Source: Celeribacter halophilus (GTDB lineage Bacteria > Pseudomonadota > Alphaproteobacteria > Rhodobacterales > Rhodobacteraceae). Taken from it: 64,000 nt of DNA. Below the pieces are notes generated by a model that did not search any database, had not been told where the DNA came from, and was given only the letters and a program-made list of their open reading frames with translations. Each line of letters opens with the position of its first letter. Within the stretch, counting starts at the first letter, position 1. A program made the translations under genes and the position numbers. The stretch is taken from the NCBI RefSeq assembly GCF_900114135.1, contig NZ_FORY01000002.1, positions 248,001 to 312,000 on the forward strand, written 5' to 3'. Of this stretch, positions 41,115 to 49,775 are shown in pieces.

Positions 41115-41387
41115 ATGAAATATGTGCTGCTGCTTGGGGGCGCTTTGGCTCTTGCGGGCTGTGAGGCTCCGTTGACTGACGAAGGCTATCTCAAGGAAGT
41201 GCCGGAGGGCCTCGCGGCAATTGCTGCGCCGAACCAGAACCTCTCTGCTGTGCAGATCAGTGCCGAAGACGGGTGCTACTGGTATCGCCATGACGGGCCG
41301 GTCGAGAACACGCTGCTGCCGCTGCGGGCGAAGGACGGGCGTCCGATCTGCACCGTGGCGCCGGAAACGCTTGAAACCGCGATGTGA
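41115..41387 (+). CDS. Small lipoprotein of unknown function
   Basis: This is a 90-residue protein with a lipoprotein signal (LLLGGALALAGC), the acceptor cysteine being in LAGC. I chose the ATG at 41115 because it gives a normal short n-region; in-frame ATGs at 41091 and 40995 would give unusually long ones. The mature part contains two further cysteines (EDGCYW and PICTVAP) and could form a disulfide. I do not recognise the family. It follows the dehydrogenase by 142 bases. Confidence 0.7.
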   Translation: MKYVLLLGGALALAGCEAPLTDEGYLKEVPEGLAAIAAPNQNLSAVQISAEDGCYWYRHDGPVENTLLPLRAKDGRPICTVAPETLETAM

Positions 41388-41573
41388 CGCGGTTTGTTCG
41401 GCTCTCTCTAAGGAGGAAGGGCTGATCCGCTTGGAACAAACCTTTCGCGATGGACTTGGATAACGGATCTGTTGCGAAAGGCGGATGCTGTGCGCCACAA
41501 AGCGCAGATTATGCATAGAGACTGCACATCAAGTCTCATTAAAGAGACATATCAAACCCGCGCAGATCGAGAG

Positions 41574-41590
41574 TGGGCGCTTTGCGCCCA
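41574..41590 (-). terminator. Short hairpin downstream of the L,D-transpeptidase
   Basis: TGGGCGC and GCGCCCA are perfect 7-bp arms around a 3-base loop, 31 bases past the minus-strand stop. There is no U-run. The surrounding 41388-41621 gap holds no gene; a second inverted repeat, GTCTC/GAGAC, lies at 41533-41548. Confidence 0.4.
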
Positions 41591-41621
41591 ACCCTATGCT
41601 TTCGAGGGATCACGTAGAGCC

Positions 41622-42293
41622 TTAGCTCAGCGCGGTCACATAGCTTTCTGCAGGATAGAGATGCGCTGTCACACCGGTATCCACGCGGTCATACAGGTCG
41701 ATGACATGGGCCATGACCATCCGCACACAACCGGAGCTCGCCCGCGTCCCGATGGAGCGCGGATAGGGCGTGCCGTGGATGCGCAGATAGGTGTCGCGAT
41801 TGCCGACATAGAGGTAGAGTGCACGCGATCCCAGCGCATTGCGCGGGCCCGGATCCATCCCGTCAGCATATTGTTCATAGACTTCCGGTTCGCGTTTGAT
41901 CATCGCGGGAGTAGGCGTCCATGTCGGCCATTTCGCCTTGCGCCGGATCGTGTAAGTGCCGGGCTCGTATAGCCCGTCCCGCCCGATGGCGACACCGTAG
42001 CGCATGGCCGTGCCGCCTTCTTCCACGAGGTAGAGGTAGCGGGCAACGGCATCCACATGGATGTCACCGGGGCGCAGCCCGTCCTTGGCCTCGACGCGGC
42101 GCGGGAGGAAGCGTTTGTGCAGCCCCCAAGGGTTCGAGGTTTCAAGATCGAACCCCGCAGGTGTCACTTGCGCGTCCCAGCGTTCCCAGTCGCTTTTGGA
42201 TGCGGCCAGCGCAGGGGTGCCGGCAACGGTTCCGAGGGCCGTGGCGGAGAATAAAGCGGTGGACGTCTGAATGAAATGGCGACGGGTTAACAT
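41622..42293 (-). CDS. L,D-transpeptidase (YkuD family)
   Basis: This is a periplasmic cell-wall enzyme of 223 residues that can form 3-3 cross-links in peptidoglycan or attach proteins to it. The YkuD active-site block is intact: HGTPYPRSIGTRASSGCVRM, with the nucleophile cysteine in SSGCVRM. The ATG at 42293 begins a twin-arginine-like signal (LTRRHFIQTS). The frame upstream to 42353 adds 20 residues without a signal-peptide character. It is monocistronic. Confidence 0.9.
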   Translation of the reverse strand: MLTRRHFIQTSTALFSATALGTVAGTPALAASKSDWERWDAQVTPAGFDLETSNPWGLHKRFLPRRVEAKDGLRPGDIHVDAVARYLYLVEEGGTAMRYGVAIGRDGLYEPGTYTIRRKAKWPTWTPTPAMIKREPEVYEQYADGMDPGPRNALGSRALYLYVGNRDTYLRIHGTPYPRSIGTRASSGCVRMVMAHVIDLYDRVDTGVTAHLYPAESYVTALS

Positions 42294-42787
42294 GGTGGAA
42301 TCCTTACGACTGAGCAGAGTGTGCGTAGTTTTGGCGGCAGCCTTTTGAGTCACATACCTAGGCTAAACCCGTAAAAACGCAAGTCATTCCCTGTCGGGTC
42401 ACGATTCTGTGTGGTCTTGCTGCACGAGGGGCACGCGTGTGTTTTTGGATGTGATTTACATGTGCCGGCTTTGAAATGTTAGCGCTGCGTTTGGTGTTGG
42501 TTGCGTCTATGCGGTGAATTTCTGTTGAAGTTTGTTTCGTAAGGCATTGATTTTGATAAAATAATATGGGTTGTTTGAAGCGCTTTCCGTGCCTTGGTCA
42601 CCCGTAAGATTACTGGAGGTGTGAGGCCGCGTTTCTGATTGGCTTATTCCTATTGAAACAATCAGGATTGACTTGTCCTACCAAAGAAGTCAGATATTGC
42701 GGGAGAGCGTGACACAAGAGTGCGCATTCAGGAATCCCCGCGCTTTTATTCAGCGTCGGGGGCAATGAGACAAAGGGACCAGACCAG
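42294..42787. other. Long gene-free, AT-richer stretch before the iron cluster
   Basis: This gap of about 490 bases separates the L,D-transpeptidase from the first imelysin gene. No frame in it is supported. The first part must hold the transpeptidase promoter. The last 130 bases hold a -35-like TTGACT (42668) within an inverted repeat, suggesting a regulated promoter for the iron cluster. Confidence 0.6.
42669..42692 (+). promoter_or_regulatory. Inverted repeat overlapping the likely imelysin promoter
   Basis: TGACTT and AAGTCA are perfect 6-bp arms 12 bases apart. The left arm overlaps the -35-like TTGACT at 42668; AGATAT lies about 18 bases further on as a possible -10. The element is about 95 bases before the imelysin start. 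An iron-responsive regulator is expected here, but I cannot match the site to a known Fur, Irr or RirA consensus with confidence. Confidence 0.4.
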
Positions 42788-44041
42788 ATGAAACGTATGA
42801 TGACGGCCGTGATTGCCGCCACTCTTCCGGCCGCTGCTTTTGCAGGTGAAGCCGAAGTTGTGACCACCTATGCCGATATTGCCCATGCCGGTTATGAAGA
42901 CAGCTTGATCAAGGCGAAAGAACTGGATGCGGCGATCGAGGCCTTTGTTGCGGCACCGTCTGAAGCGACACTGGCCGCGGCCAAAACCGCATGGATCGAA
43001 TCCCGCGTTCCGTATCAGCAAACCGAAGTGTATCGTTTCGGCAATGCCATCGTCGATGACTGGGAAGGCAAGGTGAACGCCTGGCCGCTCGACGAGGGTC
43101 TGATCGACTATGTGGACGGCTCCTATGGTGGCGCCACCGACGAAAACCCGCTTGCCGCGCTCAACGTTATTGCCAATCCGACCTTCGAGCTGTCGGGCGA
43201 AACGGTTGATGCCTCCGAAATCACGCCGGAGCTACTGGCCGACACGCTGCACGAGGCAGACGAGGTCGAAGCCAACGTGGCCACCGGCTATCACGCCATC
43301 GAATTCCTGCTCTGGGGCCAAGACCTTCACGGCACCGAGCATGGCGCTGGCGAACGTCCCTACACCGATTACCTGACTGGCGATGATTGCACCGGCGGAA
43401 ATTGTGAACGTCGTGCCGAGTATCTTCTGGCCGCAACAGACCTTCTGGTGTCCGATCTGGAGTGGATCACCGAGCAATGGGCCGAAGGCGGCGCTGCGCG
43501 TGCGGCGGTTGTAGATGATCCGGCGGCGGGCATCACCGCGATGCTGACCGGCATGGGCTCGCTGTCTTACGGTGAGCAGGCGGGCGAGCGCATGAAGCTT
43601 GGCCTTATGCTCAACGATCCGGAAGAAGAGCATGATTGCTTCTCCGACAATACTCACAACTCCCATTTCTATGACGGCATGGGCGTGCACAATGTCTATT
43701 TCGGCAAATACACCCGCGTGGACGGCACTCAGGTGAAAGGCGAAAGCCTTGCTGACCTGCTGGCCGAGAAAGACGCCGATCTGGCCGCTGAACTGGGCTC
43801 CGCTCTCGACAAATCCGTGGCGGAACTGGCCGAGATCAAAGCCGCAGCCGAAGCGGGTTTCTCTTATGACCAGATGCTCGCACGCGGCAATGAAGCCGGT
43901 GAAGAGTTGATCATGTCTGCGGTGGATGCGCTGGTTGCGCAGACACGTGAGATCGAACGCGCTGTCAGCGTGTTGACCGAAGCTGATATCGAAGTCGAAG
44001 GCTCCGACAGCTTGGACAATCCCGACGCAGTGTTTGAATAA
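42788..44041 (+). CDS. Imelysin-family periplasmic protein (IrpA/ICMP-like)
   Basis: This is an exported protein of 417 residues with a signal peptide (MTAVIAATLPAAAFA). The imelysin GxHxxE motif is present as GYHAIEFLLWGQD. The cysteine pair DDCTGGNC lies nearby. Imelysin proteins are often controlled by iron and are thought to bind or help capture iron at the cell surface; the original insulin-cleaving claim applies to few members. It opens an iron-related cluster and is followed by a GC-rich hairpin. Confidence 0.88.
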   Translation: MKRMMTAVIAATLPAAAFAGEAEVVTTYADIAHAGYEDSLIKAKELDAAIEAFVAAPSEATLAAAKTAWIESRVPYQQTEVYRFGNAIVDDWEGKVNAWPLDEGLIDYVDGSYGGATDENPLAALNVIANPTFELSGETVDASEITPELLADTLHEADEVEANVATGYHAIEFLLWGQDLHGTEHGAGERPYTDYLTGDDCTGGNCERRAEYLLAATDLLVSDLEWITEQWAEGGAARAAVVDDPAAGITAMLTGMGSLSYGEQAGERMKLGLMLNDPEEEHDCFSDNTHNSHFYDGMGVHNVYFGKYTRVDGTQVKGESLADLLAEKDADLAAELGSALDKSVAELAEIKAAAEAGFSYDQMLARGNEAGEELIMSAVDALVAQTREIERAVSVLTEADIEVEGSDSLDNPDAVFE

Positions 44042-44049
44042 AAGACAAA

Positions 44050-44075
44050 GACGGGCCGGAGGTTTCCGGCCCGTC
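44050..44075 (+). terminator. GC-rich hairpin after the first imelysin gene
   Basis: GACGGGCCGG and CCGGCCCGTC form a perfect 10-bp stem around AGGTTT. No T-run follows, so it may be a partial terminator or mRNA stabiliser that separates the imelysin from bfd-bfr. Confidence 0.6.
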
Positions 44076-44208
44076 GCCTGCCTGTGCAGGTGGTTTGCAT
44101 AGAGAAGGGCGGAACCTGTCGGCGCTTCATGCCCTCCGCCAAGCTGCTTTCAAATCAAGGGCTTGTCCCGCCTTGCTCTGTCTTGGTTCCGAATGACCGG
44201 AGTGCCCC

Positions 44209-44451
44209 ATGATTGTCTGTTCCTGCAATGCCATCACCGACCGCGACATCCATGCCGCGATTGACTGGATGCGTGCGTCGGACCCGCAGACCATTATCAC
44301 ACCGGGAAAAGTTTACCGCGCATTGGGCAAGACGCCTGATTGCGGCGGGTGCATGTCGCTTTTCCTTTCTTCTATGCGCCAAAATGATAACCTCAAAGTG
44401 CCTGCCGAATTGCGTGGGCTGAAGGATCATCGCATCAGACGAAAGGGATAA
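44209..44451 (+). CDS. bfd: Bacterioferritin-associated ferredoxin
   Basis: This is a [2Fe-2S] protein of 80 residues that reduces the ferric core of bacterioferritin to release iron. The cluster cysteines are C4, C6, C45 and C48 (CSC and CGGC), the Bfd arrangement. bfr starts four bases after its stop. Bfd is normally made in iron shortage, which agrees with the imelysin neighbours. Confidence 0.9.
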   Translation: MIVCSCNAITDRDIHAAIDWMRASDPQTIITPGKVYRALGKTPDCGGCMSLFLSSMRQNDNLKVPAELRGLKDHRIRRKG

Positions 44452-44455
44452 CCCC

Positions 44456-44941
44456 ATGAAAGGCGACGCAAAGGTCATCAAATACCTGAACGCAGCGCTC
44501 CGCTCCGAACTCACGGCCGTATCGCAATACTGGCTGCATTTCAGACTTCAGGCCGATTGGGGTCTGGCAAAAATGGCCAAGAAGTCGCGCGAGGAAAGCA
44601 TCGAAGAGATGAACCACGCCGACAAGCTGATCGACCGGATCATCTTTCTCGAAGGTCACCCGAATCTGCAAAAACTCGATCCGCTCAGGATCGGTGAAAC
44701 CCCGAAAGAAACGCTTGAGGCGGATCTCGCCGGAGAGCTTGACGCGCTCACGCTTTACAAAGAGGCGCGCAGCTATTGTGAATCTGTTGGCGACCATGTG
44801 TCGAAATCGCTTTTTGAAGAGCTGATCGCCGACGAGGAAGGCCATGTTGATTTTCTCGAAACCCAGCTCGATCTCTACAGCCGTCTTGGCGAGCAAGGCT
44901 ACGCGCTGCTTAACGCGGCCCCGATGGACGAAGCGGAATAA
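44456..44941 (+). CDS. bfr: Bacterioferritin
   Basis: This is the haem-containing iron-storage subunit, 161 residues. Ferroxidase-site residues are all at canonical positions: E18, E51, H54, E94, E127 and H130. The haem-ligating methionine is M52 (EEMNHADK). It is coupled to bfd upstream. Its last third overlaps the open frame of the di-heme oxidoreductase gene in another frame. Confidence 0.95.
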   Translation: MKGDAKVIKYLNAALRSELTAVSQYWLHFRLQADWGLAKMAKKSREESIEEMNHADKLIDRIIFLEGHPNLQKLDPLRIGETPKETLEADLAGELDALTLYKEARSYCESVGDHVSKSLFEELIADEEGHVDFLETQLDLYSRLGEQGYALLNAAPMDEAE

Positions 44942-46502
44942 CTCCGTTCTAAGTCTCACCCTGTCCCTGAGCCTCGCGGCGATCATGGGGCAGGGCGTTT
45001 GTGCTGATCCTCTCCTGATCTCCGACCCGCATCTGTCTGCTGTGCCGCGCACGCAGACCGAACGCGCACGCATTGCCAAGGTCATCGCGCCCACTGCCGA
45101 TTTCACCCAGCCGGAGGTGTTCGAGGCCAATCAGGGCGGTGCCGGAACCGTGGCGGATACGGGCGACGAGACGGTTTTCAGCCAGCCGCCGTCAACCTTG
45201 CCCTTCGAAACGAAACTCGATTTTGAACTTGGCAATGCGCTCTTTGCCAAGCTCTGGGTGTCGTCGCCCTCTTCGACAAAGGCCTCCGACGGGCTGGGGC
45301 CGCTGTATAACGCGCGTTCCTGTCAGCGCTGCCACGTCAATGACGGGCGCGGCCATCCGCCGGAGGGGCCGGAGGATGCGCGGACTTCCATGTTCTTGCG
45401 CCTCTCGGTGCCCGCAGAGGATGCGCCGCTCACGGAACTGGAAGCCTATCTTGCGCAGATCGACGGGGAGGCCGCCACGCCGCGCACGCGCCCCGTGCCG
45501 GGCTATGGCGGACAGCTTCAGGATCTGGCGCTCGTGGGCTTTGCGCCCGAGGGGCGGATGGAGATTGACTACGAAGAGCAGCCCGTGATGCTCAGCGAGG
45601 GCGAGGTCGTCAATTTGCGCAAACCGGTCTACTCGATTTCCGCGCCGGCCTATGGCCCTTTGCCAGAGACGCTGCAACTCTCGCCACGTGTGGCCAACCC
45701 GATGATCGGGCTGGGGCTTCTGGAAGCGATTCCCTCAGAGGACATTCTGGCGCTAGCCGATCCTGATGATGCGGATGGGGATGGCATCTCTGGCCGTCCG
45801 AATATCGTGTGGTCACGGCATTTTGAACAGCCCATGTTGGGGCGTTTCGGCTGGAAAGCGGGCGAGCCGACGGTGGAGGAACAGTCCGCCGCCGCATTCC
45901 ATTCCGACATCGGTATTTCCTCTCAGCTCTTTACCGCGCCCTCCGGTGACTGCACGGCGGAGCAGGTCGCGTGTCTCGCCGCGCCTCACGGCGCAGATGA
46001 TGTGCGCGGGGCGGAGATTGATCAGATCGGCATGGATCTTTTGACGTTTTATGCAGGAAATCTTGCGGTTCCGGCCCGCAGAGACCTGTCCGACCCGCAA
46101 GTGCTGCGCGGTAAGGAGATGTTTTTCGAGGCCGGATGTAGCGCCTGTCACACGCCCAAACACGTCACGGCGCGGCTGACCGGTGACAAAAACGCGCCGC
46201 GTTCGTTCCAGTTGATCTGGCCCTATACCGACCTTCTGTTGCATGACATGGGCGAGGGGCTGGCCGATCATCGTCCCGAACATCGTGCAACAGGTCGGGA
46301 ATGGCGCACCGCGCCGCTCTGGGGGATCGGTTTGACCTCGCGTGTTTCTCGGCCTACGACCTATCTCCATGACGGGCGTGCGCGCTCGCTTCTGGAGGCA
46401 GTGCTCTGGCACGGCGGCGAGGCACAAGATGCCCGCGACGCCGTCACCCGAATGCTGCCCGAGGACCGCGCTGCACTGATCCGTTTTCTCGAAAGCCTTT
46501 AG
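44844..46502 (+). CDS. Di-heme c-type oxidoreductase (DUF1111 / thiol oxidoreductase type)
   Basis: This is an exported cytochrome with two CXXCH haem sites (SCQRCHVND and GCSACHTPK). It belongs to the family related to MauG/cytochrome c peroxidase that is commonly next to imelysin genes. The start is uncertain. The hydrophobic signal-peptide core ([16 protein letters not shown]) begins right after the bfr stop, but no normal start codon lies there. The only upstream in-frame ATG (44844) and a TTG (44886) are inside bfr. I give the ATG at 44844, which has GAGGAAG close before it. The mature protein should begin near ADPLL in either case. Confidence 0.85.
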   Translation: MLIFSKPSSISTAVLASKATRCLTRPRWTKRNNSVLSLTLSLSLAAIMGQGVCADPLLISDPHLSAVPRTQTERARIAKVIAPTADFTQPEVFEANQGGAGTVADTGDETVFSQPPSTLPFETKLDFELGNALFAKLWVSSPSSTKASDGLGPLYNARSCQRCHVNDGRGHPPEGPEDARTSMFLRLSVPAEDAPLTELEAYLAQIDGEAATPRTRPVPGYGGQLQDLALVGFAPEGRMEIDYEEQPVMLSEGEVVNLRKPVYSISAPAYGPLPETLQLSPRVANPMIGLGLLEAIPSEDILALADPDDADGDGISGRPNIVWSRHFEQPMLGRFGWKAGEPTVEEQSAAAFHSDIGISSQLFTAPSGDCTAEQVACLAAPHGADDVRGAEIDQIGMDLLTFYAGNLAVPARRDLSDPQVLRGKEMFFEAGCSACHTPKHVTARLTGDKNAPRSFQLIWPYTDLLLHDMGEGLADHRPEHRATGREWRTAPLWGIGLTSRVSRPTTYLHDGRARSLLEAVLWHGGEAQDARDAVTRMLPEDRAALIRFLESL

Positions 46503-46510
46503 AGGACCCC

Positions 46511-47524
46511 ATGCGCAAGCTCACTGCTCTTTGTCTCTCGCTCTCCTGTGCAACACCGCTAGCGGCCGATCCGCTTCATGAGGCGCTGAGGCGGGCTGTG
46601 AACGACCACACGATACCGGCGGTCAAAACCTTTGATGCCGAGGCCGCGGCACTGGCCGATGTGGCGGCGCAGAACTGTCTGCCCGAGGCGGTGAAGCCCG
46701 CCTATCACGCGGCCTTTGATGCGTGGATGGGGTTGCAGCATTTGCACATGGGGCCGGTCGAGGCCAACGGGCGTATCCTCGCCATTGCTTTCTGGCCGGA
46801 TAAAAAAGGTATGACCCCGCGCACATTGGCCAGCTATATTGCCGATGAGGACCCGATCATTGAAGACCCCGCCGAATTCGCCACCGCCTCTATCGCGGTG
46901 CGGGGGCTCTTTGCGCTGGAATACATGCTCTATGATGCGCAGTTCGATGGCTATGAGGACGGCAGCTATGCCTGCCATCTGGTGCAGGCCATTGCGCATG
47001 ACTTGGGCCGGATGGCGCATGAGATTGATCAGGAATGGACCATGCCGGACGGGTTTGCCGACACGCTTTTGAAAGCCGGAGACGCCGCCCAGCCGCTTTA
47101 TCTGAGCGAGACGGAAAGCGTGCAGGCGCTCTACACCATGCTCACGTCGTCTTTGGAAAACACAAAGTTGCAGCGCATCGGTCGCCCCATCGGCACGTTC
47201 GAGCGCCCGCGCCCCACCCGTGCGGAAGCCCGCCGCTCTGAACGGTCCGCGCGCAATGTCATGCTCCAACTCGAAGCCGCCCGCGATCTGGCACGCAAAC
47301 TTGCACCTGGCGAGATGCCCTTGGCCGAGGCCGCCTTTGCCAAGACGATTGCTCTGACCGAAGAGCTTGATGATCCCGCATTTGAAGGTGCCGAAGACCC
47401 GATGGGTCGCCTCAAGATCGAGATCATCGGCCAGAACATTGACACGATTCTCGGACATCTGGCCAATGAGGTGGGCGCCCCCTTGGGCGTCTCCGCAGGT
47501 TTCAACGCCTCTGACGGTGACTGA
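46511..47524 (+). CDS. Second imelysin-family protein, altered motif
   Basis: This is an exported protein of 337 residues (signal ALCLSLSCATPLAA). It is an imelysin homologue, but the GxHxxE motif has become GLFALEYMLYD, so the histidine is lost while the glutamate remains. Several cysteines (QNCLPE and YACHL) could form a disulfide. It starts eight bases after the di-heme oxidoreductase. Such degenerate second imelysins are usual in imelysin / di-heme / imelysin / DUF1513 sets and may be structural partners rather than metal binders. Confidence 0.87.
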   Translation: MRKLTALCLSLSCATPLAADPLHEALRRAVNDHTIPAVKTFDAEAAALADVAAQNCLPEAVKPAYHAAFDAWMGLQHLHMGPVEANGRILAIAFWPDKKGMTPRTLASYIADEDPIIEDPAEFATASIAVRGLFALEYMLYDAQFDGYEDGSYACHLVQAIAHDLGRMAHEIDQEWTMPDGFADTLLKAGDAAQPLYLSETESVQALYTMLTSSLENTKLQRIGRPIGTFERPRPTRAEARRSERSARNVMLQLEAARDLARKLAPGEMPLAEAAFAKTIALTEELDDPAFEGAEDPMGRLKIEIIGQNIDTILGHLANEVGAPLGVSAGFNASDGD

Positions 47525-47572
47525 CCGTCTCTCTTTTCCGCAATAAAAGCAAAAACACTGGGAAACTCCGTT

Positions 47573-48664
47573 ATGAGTACACGTCGTACATTCATTAAAG
47601 CCGCCTTGGCTGCCGCTTTTGTTCCACGCCTGAGCTGGGCCGATGCGGGGTCTCCGGCCTTTTTGGGCGCGGCCAAGGACACCAATGGCGATTATGCGCT
47701 CTACGGTCTGGATCATGATGCACAAATCCTGTTCCGCGCGCCTCTGCCTGCGCGGGGTCATGCCGCTGCGGCGCATCCGACCAAGCCTGAGGCCGTGGCC
47801 TTCGCCCGCCGTCCGGGCACCTTTGCTGTGGTGGTAAATTGCGCCACAGGCAAGATCACCCACCGGCTTGATGCGCCGGAAGGGCGGCATTTCATGGGGC
47901 ATGGGCTGTTCGTGAATGACGGGGCTTTGCTGGTCACGCCGGAGAACAATTACGCCGAGAAAAAAGGGGTTCTGGGTATCTGGGATCGCGCCAAAGGCTA
48001 CACCCGTGTGGGCGAGGTGGCGACCCACGGCATCGGTCCGCATGATGTGCGCCCGCTGTCGGACGGGACGTTGGTGGTCGCCAATGGCGGTATCTTCACC
48101 CATCCCGATATCGGTGAGGGGCGGCAAAAGCTCAATATCGACGATATGGAGCCTTCGCTGGTTTACCTTTCCCCGAGTTTCGCGCTGGAAGAAAAGCATG
48201 TCCTCGCACCGGAACTGCATCAGAACTCGATCCGGCATCTGTCCATTGGCCCCGACGATCAGGTGGCTTTCGCGATGCAATGGGAAGGCGACGAGATGGA
48301 GCTTGTCCCGCTGATCGGTCTGCACCGACGCGGTGAAGAGGTGATGTTGCCGCAGGCGGATATGGGCGAGCAATATGCGATGAAGGGCTATGCCGGCTCG
48401 ATTTCCTTTTCGGGCGATGGCACGGAGGTGGGGATCACCTCGCCACGGGGCGGACGCCTGCACCGTTTCGCGCCGGATGGCACCTTTCTCGGTGCGGTGC
48501 TGCGTGGTGACATCTGTGGCCTGGCGCCGCGTGAGGACGGGTATCTTGGCTCTGACGGATTCGGCGCGCTACTGGCACTCAAGGAGAACATGTTACCATT
48601 GAACGCGGTTCCGGGGCTGGCATGGGACAATCACCTTGTGGCCTTGCCTGCTCTGGTCGGGTGA
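47573..48664 (+). CDS. DUF1513 beta-propeller-like exported protein
   Basis: This protein of 363 residues has a twin-arginine-like N-terminus (TRRTFIKAALAAAF). Repeated strands with DG turns suggest a beta-propeller fold. The family has no proven function but regularly ends imelysin / di-heme oxidoreductase operons, implying a shared role in iron acquisition. It is the last gene before a good terminator. Confidence 0.85.
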   Translation: MSTRRTFIKAALAAAFVPRLSWADAGSPAFLGAAKDTNGDYALYGLDHDAQILFRAPLPARGHAAAAHPTKPEAVAFARRPGTFAVVVNCATGKITHRLDAPEGRHFMGHGLFVNDGALLVTPENNYAEKKGVLGIWDRAKGYTRVGEVATHGIGPHDVRPLSDGTLVVANGGIFTHPDIGEGRQKLNIDDMEPSLVYLSPSFALEEKHVLAPELHQNSIRHLSIGPDDQVAFAMQWEGDEMELVPLIGLHRRGEEVMLPQADMGEQYAMKGYAGSISFSGDGTEVGITSPRGGRLHRFAPDGTFLGAVLRGDICGLAPREDGYLGSDGFGALLALKENMLPLNAVPGLAWDNHLVALPALVG

Positions 48665-48704
48665 ATCACATTTATCAAAAATTTTCTCCAAATTTGAGGC
48701 AAAG

Positions 48705-48732
48705 CGGCAACACCCCTCATGTTGCCGTTTTT
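48705..48732 (+). terminator. Terminator of the iron cluster
   Basis: CGGCAACA and TGTTGCCG form a perfect 8-bp stem around CCCCTCA, followed directly by TTTTT. Confidence 0.88.
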
Positions 48733-48949
48733 GTGAACGGTGGTCGGTTACCTTTTGAATGGTGTAATTATTTGATATTAAACTGAAATTTGTTTTTCCT
48801 GTATGCCTGATCAAATAACGTGCCCCCGCAAATGACCGGAGGAAAGCCGCGACAGACATCGGGTGCTCTTGCAGGTCCCCAAGTCCGCTACTAAGACTTG
48901 AGTAACACTTCCGCGCTAACACATCAGATGAAGCAACAGGCAGGGCCCG

Positions 48950-49573
48950 ATGAAAGATCCGATTGATACCTACATGAACACACTCGTTCCCATGGTGGTC
49001 GAGCAGACGAGCCGTGGTGAACGCGCTTACGATATTTTCTCGCGTCTTTTGAAAGAACGCATCATTTTCCTCAACGGTCCGGTTCATGACGGCATGTCCT
49101 CGCTGATCTGTGCCCAGCTTCTGTTCCTTGAGGCCGAGAACCCGAAAAAAGAAATCGCGATGTATATCAACAGCCCGGGCGGCGTCGTGACCTCCGGTCT
49201 GTCGATCTATGACACGATGCAATATATCCGCCCGAAAGTGTCGACACTCGTGATGGGGCAGGCGGCCTCTATGGGCTCTTTGCTTCTGACGGCTGGCGAA
49301 AAAGGGATGCGTTTCTCGCTGCCCAATTCCCGCGTCATGGTGCACCAGCCTTCTGGCGGCTATCAGGGGCAGGCGACCGATATCATGATCCATGCGCAAG
49401 AGACACAAAAGCTTAAGGATCGCCTGAACCAGATCTATGTCAAACACACGGGCCAGAGCATCGAGACCGTGGTCGATGCGCTTGAGCGTGACAATTTCAT
49501 GTCGCCGGAAGATGCGAAAGAGTTTGGTTTGATTGACGAAATCGTCGAAAATCGCGCGCCGCTCGAAGAGTAA
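48950..49573 (+). CDS. clpP: ATP-dependent Clp protease proteolytic subunit
   Basis: ClpP is the serine peptidase barrel of the ClpXP and ClpAP proteases. The 207-residue protein has the catalytic triad S107 (GQAASMGS), H132 (MVHQPSGG) and D181, offset by four from the E. coli S111/H136/D185. The upstream 285-base gap carries a CTTGAG -35-like element at 48897 that could be a heat-shock (RpoH) promoter, though the -10 is poor. clpX follows after 202 bases. Confidence 0.97.
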   Translation: MKDPIDTYMNTLVPMVVEQTSRGERAYDIFSRLLKERIIFLNGPVHDGMSSLICAQLLFLEAENPKKEIAMYINSPGGVVTSGLSIYDTMQYIRPKVSTLVMGQAASMGSLLLTAGEKGMRFSLPNSRVMVHQPSGGYQGQATDIMIHAQETQKLKDRLNQIYVKHTGQSIETVVDALERDNFMSPEDAKEFGLIDEIVENRAPLEE

Positions 49574-49580
49574 GACACTT

Positions 49581-49606
49581 GGCGCACCGGCTATGGTCGG
49601 TGTGCC
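49581..49606 (+). terminator. Hairpin between clpP and clpX
   Basis: GGCGCACCG and CGGTGTGCC form a 9-bp stem with one G-T pair and an 8-base loop, seven bases after the clpP stop. There is no clean T-run, so partial read-through into clpX is likely. Confidence 0.45.
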
Positions 49607-49775
49607 GTTTCATTCTTGAGGCAGGGCAGCCTCATGATCGGGTGTTCAGTCAATGGGATTTTGCCATTGTGCCCGAAAATCGGCTGTCCTACACTCTGTC
49701 AAATATCGCCTTTTGGCCGGCCCTGTCGGTTGAAGCACAACACAAGAGAGCCCGTCTGGGGTTCAGGGGAATGTG

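Noticed and set aside
41533-41548. Inverted repeat GTCTC-ATTAAA-GAGAC as a regulatory site
   Set aside because: Arms are only 5 bp and it lies downstream of both flanking genes, so a chance match is likely.
48897-48925. Heat-shock (RpoH) promoter before clpP
   Set aside because: CTTGAG is a fair -35 but the -10 region (CTAACA) is poor, so I mention it only within the clpP entry.
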